Source of the DNA: an uncultured Lachnospiraceae bacterium
GTDB lineage: Bacteria > Bacillota > Clostridia > Lachnospirales > Lachnospiraceae
Assembly: GCA_958428365.1 (NCBI GenBank)
Contig: CAUAFT010000020.1
Span: 1-39,626 of the forward strand
DNA: 39,626 bases
Reading direction: 5' to 3'
Numbering within the stretch: position 1 is the first letter of the stretch; each line of letters opens with the position of its first letter. This document shows positions 33,811-39,626 of this stretch, piece by piece. The notes under the pieces are model-generated. The model searched no databases. It worked only from the letters and a program-made list of their open reading frames with translations, and was not told where the DNA came from. A program made the translations under genes and the position numbers.

Positions 33811-33879
33811 GGGCATCACCCTCCGAGCATATGCAATCGCTTTCCACTGGTATTCTATCAAAATCATTTCATATTAATA

Positions 33880-33910
33880 AATCCCCATAAACTCAATGCT
33901 TATGGGGATT
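33880..33910 (-). terminator. Terminator downstream of tRNA-Cys
   Basis: A perfect 11-bp stem AATCCCCATAA (33880-33890) and TTATGGGGATT (33900-33910) 7 nt past the tRNA 3' end, followed on the - strand by TTATT. Confidence 0.65.
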
Positions 33911-33917
33911 CTAAGAG

Positions 33918-33988
33918 AGGCGACAACCAGATTCGAACTGGTGATAAGGGTGTTGCAGACCCGTGCCTTACCACTTGGCTATGTCGCC
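33918..33988 (-). tRNA. tRNA-Cys (GCA)
   Basis: A 71-nt tRNA on the - strand. Acceptor stem GGCGACA/TGTCGCC, discriminator U, anticodon loop CTGCAAC (anticodon GCA), T-arm GTTCGAATC. CCA is not encoded. A promoter lies upstream at 34037-34065. Confidence 0.97.
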
Positions 33989-34036
33989 GCGCCATGAACA
34001 CAAAATAATAAATATATTATTCAGTGCCTATAAACG

Positions 34037-34065
34037 ATTCTAACAAAGCCCTCTTCATTCGTCAA
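34037..34065 (-). promoter_or_regulatory. Promoter of tRNA-Cys
   Basis: On the - strand: TTGACG (34060-34065), 17-bp spacer, TAGAAT (34037-34042). Confidence 0.75.
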
Positions 34066-34103
34066 GAAATTTTTTACCTTTTCTCCTCCAATCTTACTTT
34101 GGA

Positions 34104-34145
34104 GAAAAAAGACTGCCACACTAAGCTAACGTCTTAGTGTGACAG
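34104..34145 (-). terminator. Terminator of the HAD lipoprotein gene
   Basis: CTGCCACACTAAG (34113-34125) pairs with CTTAGTGTGACAG (34133-34145), with one mismatch, followed on the - strand by TCTTTTTTCTCC. Confidence 0.85.
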
Positions 34146-34185
34146 CCCTCTAACTGACCTATCTATTCCCTACTCGTTTATTTAA

Positions 34186-35316
34186 TTACGGTGTCACCTT
34201 AACTCCTTCTGGATAAATATTTGCAAAATCATCTTTCATTGAAATCACATTCCAGCCATATTCTTCAAACGTTTCTCTCATAGATTGAGCTTTCTCAGCA
34301 TTTCCATGCTCCCTTTTTGTATCATCGTTTACCAATAAGAAAGCCTCGCTATGATATGGATTATCTACGGTAACATATTCCGCCATACTAATATCTCCGG
34401 AACTATTTCCAAAAGCAAGCACTGGCTGAGTACCTATTTCCTGAGCAATCAATGAAACCTTATTCATTTTAACATTTTTTATCAAAAGCTCATCACCACG
34501 AACCACCTTATCTGACTCCTGGAAAACATAATCCAATCCATCCGTATCTCCCTGTCCGGAAGCAACAAGATTTACATCCATACCAATTATCTGTCTTTCC
34601 GGAATATCCAATATATCTTCAATGGCTGTACGAACAGCTAATCTATCCGAACCGGTAACAATGTATACTGTAAAATCATGATCCTGTAAGTAATTAACAA
34701 CCTCTTTCATTGGAAGATAAAAAGCATCTTTTCTCTGAAGATCATCAAAACCTTCCGCTGGAGTATCCAAAAAATTGCGTACATAATCGGAATATTCATC
34801 CACCGTCATACCAGCATAAGCCTGCGCTGCAAAATTAGCATGCTCTTTTTCAAGTTCATCTGAAATAACTCCTGTCTTGCCGGCTTCCAGTATTTCTTCT
34901 CCAACAGATTTCATTTCTTCTGTTGCTTCATAATCATCATCATTTAAAACACGTTCAGCATACATTTGCCATTCAAAATAGATTGGGAATGTTTCGCAAA
35001 AAAGTGTTCCGTCAAAATCAAAAACTGCAATTCGATCTTCAACAGGTATAAAATCACTGGAAGATTCATCTGTAACAGAATCAACATAATCCGTTAGTTT
35101 TGCCAATACCGCAGAATCCTGATTCCAATCTGTAAATTTTTCTGTGTCGGAAACCTTATCGTCATCTGACTTTTCTACAGATTTGGTATTTTCTTTGGTG
35201 TCTGTACTTTCTGTGTTAGAACTACTTGTACAGCCATATGTAAATATGGAACATGTAAGTAGAAGCATAAGAAGAACAGAAATGGTTACCTTGCTTTTTT
35301 TCATAATTTTTCTCAT
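34186..35316 (-). CDS. HAD-family phosphatase, probable lipoprotein
   Basis: A 376-residue exported phosphatase. The signal peptide (VTISVLLMLLLTCSIF) ends at a lipobox-like TYGC, and a Ser/Asp/Lys-rich linker of about 50 residues follows. The HAD domain has motif I FDFDGTLF with both catalytic Asp, motif II VTGS and motif IV GNSSGDISM. The helical insert fits the phosphoserine phosphatase-like (HAD-IB) group. The substrate is unknown. The ATG at 35316 is chosen since AAGGAGG precedes it; an upstream in-frame start at 35400 would hide the signal peptide. It is a single gene with its own terminator. Confidence 0.88.
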   Translation of the reverse strand: MRKIMKKSKVTISVLLMLLLTCSIFTYGCTSSSNTESTDTKENTKSVEKSDDDKVSDTEKFTDWNQDSAVLAKLTDYVDSVTDESSSDFIPVEDRIAVFDFDGTLFCETFPIYFEWQMYAERVLNDDDYEATEEMKSVGEEILEAGKTGVISDELEKEHANFAAQAYAGMTVDEYSDYVRNFLDTPAEGFDDLQRKDAFYLPMKEVVNYLQDHDFTVYIVTGSDRLAVRTAIEDILDIPERQIIGMDVNLVASGQGDTDGLDYVFQESDKVVRGDELLIKNVKMNKVSLIAQEIGTQPVLAFGNSSGDISMAEYVTVDNPYHSEAFLLVNDDTKREHGNAEKAQSMRETFEEYGWNVISMKDDFANIYPEGVKVTP

Positions 35317-35448
35317 AGTTATTCCTCCTTTTTCATAATTTTGCACCAGCTGTAACCAGCATACATAATATGTATATAATATTTGTCTAAAAATAACCAA
35401 TATATTTTTCTAAAATTAGCACATCTTTAACAAAAAGGTTTACACTAA

Positions 35449-35491
35449 AAAAATCGGAAATAAGAAAACTCATTCCTCATTTCCGATTTTT
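35449..35491 (-). terminator. Terminator of the Big2-DUF285 gene
   Basis: AAAAATCGGAAAT (35449-35461) pairs with ATTTCCGATTTTT (35479-35491), followed by T on the - strand. Confidence 0.85.
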
Positions 35492-35528
35492 CTTAATCTT
35501 AATATTATATTTGTTAATATTCGAACTA

Positions 35529-37745
35529 TCATTCCTCTGTCTTAGTGATTACAAAGCTCTCTGTCACACCCTTAGGCAGATATCCATAGATTGTTTCTGC
35601 GGCATCTTTCCATCTACCACCGGTTGGTAATTCTACATCTACTTTTACATTTAGCGGGACATTGATCTGTGTTAGACCACTGCATCCATAAAACATACCA
35701 TACATATACCTTACCTGGCTTGTGTCAAAATTGCTTAGATCCAGACTCGTTAACCCGCTGCATCCATTAAACATATTTGCCATGAAGGTTGCCTGACTCG
35801 TATCAAAATTGCTTAGATCCAGGTTCGTTAACCTGCTGCATTCTGAAAACATACCTTCCATGATCGTTACCTGGCTCGTGTTAAAATTGCTTAAATCCAG
35901 GCTCGTTAACCCGCTGCATCTTGAAAACATAAATGACATATTCCTTACCTTGCTTGTGTTTAATTTACTTACATCCAGACTCATTAGGCCGCTACATTCT
36001 GAAAACATACCATACATATCCGTTACATTGCTTGTGTCAAAGCCACTTACATCCAAGCTCGTTAGGCCGCTGCATCCTGAAAACATATTACTTATGGACG
36101 CTGCTTGGCTTGTGTCAAATTTACTTACATCCAGGCTCGTTAACCCGCTGCATCCTGAAAACATACAATACATGTCCGTTGCATTGCTTGTGTTTAATTT
36201 ACTTAAATCCAGGTTCGTTAACCCGCTGCATTCTGAAAACATATACCCCATGTTCTTTACCTGACTTGTGTTTAATTTACTTACATCCAGGCTCCTTAGG
36301 CTACTGCATCCTGAAAACATATCCTCCATATTCGTTACCTGACTCGTGTCAAACTTACTTACATCCAGGCTCGTTAGGCCGCTGCATCCATAAAACATAT
36401 ACCCCATGTCCGTTACATTGCTTGTATCAAAGTTGCTTACATCCAGGCTCGTTAGGCTGCTGCATCCTACAAACATACCATACATGTCCGTTACATTGCT
36501 TGTATCAAAGCTGCTTACATCCAGGCTCGTTAGGCTGCTGCATCCTGAAAACATATACCTCATGTCCGTTACATTGCCTGTATCAAAGCCTCTTACATCC
36601 AGGTTTGTTAAATTACTACAACCATTAAACCACATATAAGTCGATTTTACATTCTTTGCTGTAACAACTGCGGTTTTAATATTATCATTATAGTCTAACC
36701 AATTCGGAATTTCTTGTTCTATGCTGTCAGAAGAATATTCCCCACTGATCGTCAACTTTCCATTCTCATCTATTGACCAATCCATACCCCGCCATTTACC
36801 AGAAGTTGAATCATCCGGGGTTGGATCATCCGGAATCGGGTTATCTGGGATTGGATTGTCCGGCGTTGGATCATTCGAAGTTGGTTTATTGACCACCTGA
36901 ATGTTACACTTTGCTGTTGCCTTGGAATTTCTCTTATCCCTTGCAGTGATGGTAACTGTTCCCGCCTCTTTTGCCGTTACCTTGCCGCTTGCAGTTACGG
37001 TTGCCACATTACTATTGGAAGACTTCCATGTTACATTCTTCAATGCACCTGACGGCTTCACGGATGTTACCTTCAATATCAGGGAATCTCCTGCATACAT
37101 GGTTTTATTACTGTAATTTAAGGTAATCTTCTCTGCTGCCTTATAGACCTTGATCTTACATTTCGCCGATACCCTGGCATTCCCTTTCGCTTTGGCTGTG
37201 ATGGTAACTGTTCCGGTCTTTTTCGCCGTTACTTTACCCTTTTTACTTACCGACGCTATCTTCTTATTCGAAGATGACCATGTAACATTCTTAGATGCCT
37301 TTTCCGGCTTCACGGATTTTACTTTCAATGTCAGGGAATCTCCTGCATACATGGTTTTATTACTGTAATTTAAGGTGATCTTCTTTGCTGCCTTATAGAC
37401 CTTGATCTTACATTTCGCCGATACCCTGGTATTCCCTTTCGCTTTGGCTGTGATGGTAACTGTTCCGGTCTTTTTCGCCGTCACTTTACCCTTTTTACTT
37501 ACCGACGCTATCTTCTTATTCGAAGATGACCATGTGACACTCTTAGACGCCTTTGACGGCTTCACCGCTTTCACCTTCAATGTCAGTTTCTCTCCCACTG
37601 ACATATTCTTTTTGGTACAATTCAATGTGATTTTTGTTGGTTTCTTTGCTGCCGCATCTGCAATTATACTGTTGCCTGTGCAGGTTGCAAATATCACTGC
37701 AAATGCCAGAAGAAGCGACAGAACTCTCTTTCCGTTTCTTTTCAT
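35529..37745 (-). CDS. Secreted Big2 and DUF285 repeat surface protein
   Basis: A 738-residue exported protein. The signal peptide (VLSLLLAFAVIFATCTGN, cleavage near ADA-AAK) is followed by three bacterial Ig-like (Big2) domains of about 84 residues (37-290), a Pro/Asp linker (NDPTPDNPIPDNPIPDDPTP), a short beta domain, then about twelve 26-residue DUF285 (BspA-like) repeats with the pattern MFxGCSxLTSLDVSxFDTSxVTxM (about 390-700). A short C-terminal domain ends it; no LPXTG is present. DUF285 repeats occur in adhesin-like proteins of gut and oral bacteria, so host or matrix binding is plausible. AAGGAGG precedes the ATG. Confidence 0.9.
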   Translation of the reverse strand: MKRNGKRVLSLLLAFAVIFATCTGNSIIADAAAKKPTKITLNCTKKNMSVGEKLTLKVKAVKPSKASKSVTWSSSNKKIASVSKKGKVTAKKTGTVTITAKAKGNTRVSAKCKIKVYKAAKKITLNYSNKTMYAGDSLTLKVKSVKPEKASKNVTWSSSNKKIASVSKKGKVTAKKTGTVTITAKAKGNARVSAKCKIKVYKAAEKITLNYSNKTMYAGDSLILKVTSVKPSGALKNVTWKSSNSNVATVTASGKVTAKEAGTVTITARDKRNSKATAKCNIQVVNKPTSNDPTPDNPIPDNPIPDDPTPDDSTSGKWRGMDWSIDENGKLTISGEYSSDSIEQEIPNWLDYNDNIKTAVVTAKNVKSTYMWFNGCSNLTNLDVRGFDTGNVTDMRYMFSGCSSLTSLDVSSFDTSNVTDMYGMFVGCSSLTSLDVSNFDTSNVTDMGYMFYGCSGLTSLDVSKFDTSQVTNMEDMFSGCSSLRSLDVSKLNTSQVKNMGYMFSECSGLTNLDLSKLNTSNATDMYCMFSGCSGLTSLDVSKFDTSQAASISNMFSGCSGLTSLDVSGFDTSNVTDMYGMFSECSGLMSLDVSKLNTSKVRNMSFMFSRCSGLTSLDLSNFNTSQVTIMEGMFSECSRLTNLDLSNFDTSQATFMANMFNGCSGLTSLDLSNFDTSQVRYMYGMFYGCSGLTQINVPLNVKVDVELPTGGRWKDAAETIYGYLPKGVTESFVITKTEE
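35690..36640. repeat. Tandem 78-bp repeats coding for DUF285 units
   Basis: About twelve imperfect 78-bp units, easily seen by the recurring ACATCCAGGCTCGTTAG at 78-bp spacing (for example 36361 and 36439). Units differ mainly at positions coding for variable residues. Confidence 0.9.
36880..37640. repeat. Three 252-bp direct repeats coding for Big2 domains
   Basis: The block around 37109-37180 recurs at 37361-37432 with only a few changes, giving a 252-bp period (84 codons). The second and third domain copies are nearly identical in DNA; the copy nearest the linker is more diverged. Confidence 0.88.
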
Positions 37746-37823
37746 ATTTTCCTCCTTAATTCATACTTTACCTTTTATTCTAAAAATATATATGTATGTT
37801 CTATAGGATAATTATTTGCATCA

Positions 37824-37852
37824 AGTATATATGAAAATAAATATATTTTCAA
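37824..37852 (-). promoter_or_regulatory. Promoter of the Big2-DUF285 gene
   Basis: On the - strand: TTGAAA (37847-37852), 17-bp spacer, TATACT (37824-37829). Confidence 0.7.
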
Positions 37853-37891
37853 GATTTCCCATGTTTTCTCTATTTACAATAATAAAATAAA

Positions 37892-37915
37892 GACCTGAAA
37901 CATAAGTTTCAAGTC
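37892..37915 (-). terminator. Terminator of the PadR/membrane-protein pair (copy of the tRNA terminator)
   Basis: GACCTGAAAC pairs with GTTTCAAGTC around a 4-nt loop, with TTTATTTTATT following on the - strand. The same 24-bp hairpin, with one loop base changed, occurs at 39440-39463. Confidence 0.85.
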
Positions 37916-37953
37916 CCTATTAAAAACACCTATCAAATTCAAAAAAGTCACCT

Positions 37954-38979
37954 TCATTTATTTAATATTTTTTTATTTTGAGTATGTTCTTCCACTAATT
38001 TACAAATGACCGCAATCATTCCAAAAAGTACTCCGGCTATCGGCCAGACAATCCAGGTAAATCCCCAGTTCATTGATATAAAGCTCCAGGCAAGATAAAT
38101 ACAGGTAATCACAGGCCAATATACCGTACCAATTTTGTCTGCCAGTTTACTTCCTTTTTTCCCGGATACAGTATAATCTCCCTCCTGTAAAAGCACCTGA
38201 TAAGAACTCTGTTCTCCGCCGCCTGTAATAAATAGATATACTGCAATGCCGATCATCAACAATAAAAGAACCACAGATAACACAGATACAAATTCCGATC
38301 CATTTGCAACCTCATCTAATATGATAATTGGAAGAACGCTGAGAATACATAGGACAACGCCTACGATGATCTTAATGATACAAGTTGATTTCTTTTCCTC
38401 TAACTCCAGCCTCAATTCTTTTTGCAAACCTACATCCAGAGAAAAAATTTCTTTTTTTAAATAATCATACTTTTCCAATTTCATCTCAAAATAAATAAAA
38501 ATCCCAACAGCTATGGCAACCAAAATAAATAAAAATGGAATTCCAATGCAGACCTCTAATTTCTCAAGATATTTCTCTCCATAAAGACCTGCCTCCATAA
38601 AAGCATCCAGAAGAATCAGCATGATCGGGGAATAGATACAAAGCATTGTTCCAATTCCTATAAATTTAAAGAACTTCTTTGCTTCTTTTAAATATCCCCT
38701 TGCTTCCTCCCTCCCTACAACTTTTTCATAGATACTTTCTTTTTTATATTCTTCCTGTTTTACAATTTCATCAATTCCCAACTCCTTTGACAGCTCCTTT
38801 AAATTGCCAAACTCCGAGATTACAATTCCAACGGCTTCATTGTCGCTTTTTCCTTCTTTTAACAGTTCATAATACTTATCTTCCATCATGTCAGCAAGCT
38901 CCGCCTTTGCCCGCAGGACATCCTCCGTTCTAGGAAGGTGCAAAAACATATTTTCCAGATAATTTTTAATTGTATCCAT
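37954..38979 (-). CDS. Membrane protein with N-terminal permease-prefix (DUF1700/HAAS-like) domain
   Basis: A 341-residue protein. The N-terminal 75 residues form a helical domain with the sequence LPRTEDVLRAKAELADMMEDKYYEL and AVGIVISEFGNLKELSKELG, typical of the DUF1700/permease-prefix group that accompanies PadR regulators. About six membrane helices follow in pairs (IGTMLCIYSPIMLILLDAF, GIPFLFILVAIAVGIFIYF, IIVGVVLCILSVLPIIIL, VLSVVLLLLMIGIAVYLFI, then two near the C-terminus). Its start (AAAGGAGG) is 11 nt after the PadR stop, so it is the regulator's partner. A function in envelope stress or antimicrobial resistance is only inferred. Confidence 0.88.
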   Translation of the reverse strand: MDTIKNYLENMFLHLPRTEDVLRAKAELADMMEDKYYELLKEGKSDNEAVGIVISEFGNLKELSKELGIDEIVKQEEYKKESIYEKVVGREEARGYLKEAKKFFKFIGIGTMLCIYSPIMLILLDAFMEAGLYGEKYLEKLEVCIGIPFLFILVAIAVGIFIYFEMKLEKYDYLKKEIFSLDVGLQKELRLELEEKKSTCIIKIIVGVVLCILSVLPIIILDEVANGSEFVSVLSVVLLLLMIGIAVYLFITGGGEQSSYQVLLQEGDYTVSGKKGSKLADKIGTVYWPVITCIYLAWSFISMNWGFTWIVWPIAGVLFGMIAVICKLVEEHTQNKKILNK

Positions 38980-38990
38980 ATAACCTCCTT

Positions 38991-39311
38991 TTACTGTGCA
39001 AATTTATCTACCACTTCTTTCACAAGATTCCACTCTTCACATTTTTCCAGATAATATTGTTTTCCTATATCGGTAATGTGGTAATAAGTTCTTCTCTTTC
39101 CATTTGTCTCTTTTCCATAATAAGAAGAAATATAACCGTTTTTCTCCAATCTGGTAAAAGCAGAATAAAGTGTTGTCTCTTTTATAATATACTTTTCATT
39201 GGAAATCTGCCTGATGTTTTTTGAAATCTCATATCCGTAAGAATCTTTTTTCCACAAAAGATTCAATATCATCAAATCATTATAGCCACGGATAACATCA
39301 CTGCTGATCAA
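38991..39311 (-). CDS. PadR-family transcriptional regulator
   Basis: A 106-residue winged-helix repressor of the PadR family: LMILNLLWKKDSYGYEISKNI, TLYSAFTRLEKNGYISSYYG (recognition helix and wing) and GKRRTYYHITDIGKQYYLEK. The start is a TTG at 39311, preceded by AGAGGTG at 7 nt; the nearby ATG at 39316 is in another frame that stops quickly. Its promoter is embedded in three operator half-sites, so it likely represses its own operon with the membrane protein. Confidence 0.93.
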   Translation of the reverse strand: MISSDVIRGYNDLMILNLLWKKDSYGYEISKNIRQISNEKYIIKETTLYSAFTRLEKNGYISSYYGKETNGKRRTYYHITDIGKQYYLEKCEEWNLVKEVVDKFAQ

Positions 39312-39343
39312 TCATATCACCTCTGTTCTATTTCCTGTAACTC

Positions 39344-39408
39344 CTACGACAGACGTATTATGTCTGTCGTAGTAATTTTACTATAACATGATTACTACGA
39401 CAGGTCAA
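39344..39408 (-). promoter_or_regulatory. PadR promoter with three operator half-sites
   Basis: Promoter on the - strand: TTGACC (39403-39408), 17-bp spacer, TATAGT (39380-39385) with TGT before it. A perfect 13-bp inverted repeat (39364-39376 with 39391-39403) brackets the -10. Its half-site CTACGACAG recurs at 39344-39352, making a second palindrome with 39364-39372. Confidence 0.82.
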
Positions 39409-39439
39409 GTAATTTTATTCCTTCTCTATATATAAAAAA

Positions 39440-39463
39440 GACCTGAAACACAAGTTTCAAGTC
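39440..39463 (-). terminator. Terminator downstream of the second tRNA-Cys
   Basis: GACCTGAAAC pairs with GTTTCAAGTC around a 4-nt loop, with TTTTTT following on the - strand. It is nearly identical to the hairpin at 37892-37915. Confidence 0.88.
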
Positions 39464-39471
39464 TTTATAAA

Positions 39472-39542
39472 AGGCGCCAACCAGATTCGAACTGGTGATA
39501 GAGGTGTTGCAGACCTTTGCCTTACCACTTGGCTATGGCGCC
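39472..39542 (-). tRNA. tRNA-Cys (GCA), second isodecoder
   Basis: A 71-nt tRNA on the - strand. Acceptor stem GGCGCCA/TGGCGCC, discriminator U, anticodon loop CTGCAAC (GCA), T-arm GTTCGAATC. It differs from the copy at 33918 in the acceptor and anticodon stems by paired changes, so both should be functional. CCA is not encoded. It follows tRNA-Glu by 32 nt and is probably co-transcribed. Confidence 0.97.
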
Positions 39543-39574
39543 ATACTATAATATATGCATCTTTTCTAAAAAAA

Positions 39575-39626
39575 TGACTCCTACGGGAATCGAACCCGTG
39601 TTACCGCCGTGAAAGGGCGATGTCTT
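39575..39626 (-). tRNA. tRNA-Glu (TTC), truncated by the window edge
   Basis: The 3' portion of a tRNA on the - strand: anticodon stem-loop CGCC-CTTTCAC-GGCG (anticodon TTC), T-arm GTTCGAATC, acceptor 3' strand TAGGAGTC and discriminator A. The D-arm and 5' acceptor strand lie beyond the window. Confidence 0.93.

Noticed and set aside
35809..36640. Long open frames on the + strand (151 and 231 codons) opposite the DUF285 repeats
   Set aside because: They arise because a repeated 78-bp unit with no stop in one antisense frame stays open in every copy. They have no ribosome binding site and the products are low-complexity.

Overview
The window looks like a chromosomal segment of a low-to-mid-GC Gram-positive anaerobe, probably a gut clostridium of the Lachnospiraceae type. 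The supporting signs are strong AGGAGG-type ribosome binding sites, TTGACA/TATAAT promoters, a tyrosine T-box leader, many XRE/PadR regulators, Big2/DUF285 surface proteins and tRNA genes without encoded CCA. The family assignment is inferred from gene content; species cannot be named from the sequence alone.

Positions 1-18,700 form a defence island. At the left end is a compact type II-C CRISPR-Cas system: a 9-repeat array on the + strand, converging on cas2, cas1 and cas9 on the - strand, with a tracrRNA gene just upstream of cas9. Every repeat ends in an extended -10 promoter element, so each spacer should be transcribed from its own promoter, as known for Neisseria meningitidis. Directly upstream, on the same strand and with no terminator between, lies a long operon (18,220 to 5,584) resembling the SspABCD-SspE single-strand DNA phosphorothioation defence system: a small XRE-like protein, SspD-like sulfurtransferase, SspB-like DUF4007 protein, SspC-like ATPase, SspA-like cysteine desulfurase and SspE-like DUF262/DUF1524 nuclease. 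Three further genes follow: a 49-residue protein, a DndD/Rad50-like SMC ATPase and an unknown 168-residue protein. This tail may be a second effector or an accessory to the modification complex. A divergent XRE regulator and repeated operator-like motifs sit at the head of the operon.

Positions 18,700-28,700 are mostly housekeeping: a zinc-ribbon protein, a Mn2+ riboswitch controlling mntP and a CaCA-family antiporter, T-box-controlled tyrS, acetyl-CoA synthetase, a GH13 alpha-glucosidase, a tandem DUF305 protein and a DUF445 membrane protein. Several terminators and two families of intergenic palindromes lie between them.

Positions 28,700-39,626 carry cell-surface and signalling genes: two secreted proteins, an ECF sigma factor fused to a membrane anchor and extracytoplasmic domain, a small XRE regulator, a probable type I toxin-antitoxin pair (27-residue hydrophobic peptide plus antisense RNA), tRNA-Cys, a HAD-phosphatase lipoprotein, a Big2 + DUF285 repeat protein, a PadR/membrane-protein pair, a second tRNA-Cys and a truncated tRNA-Glu at the right edge.
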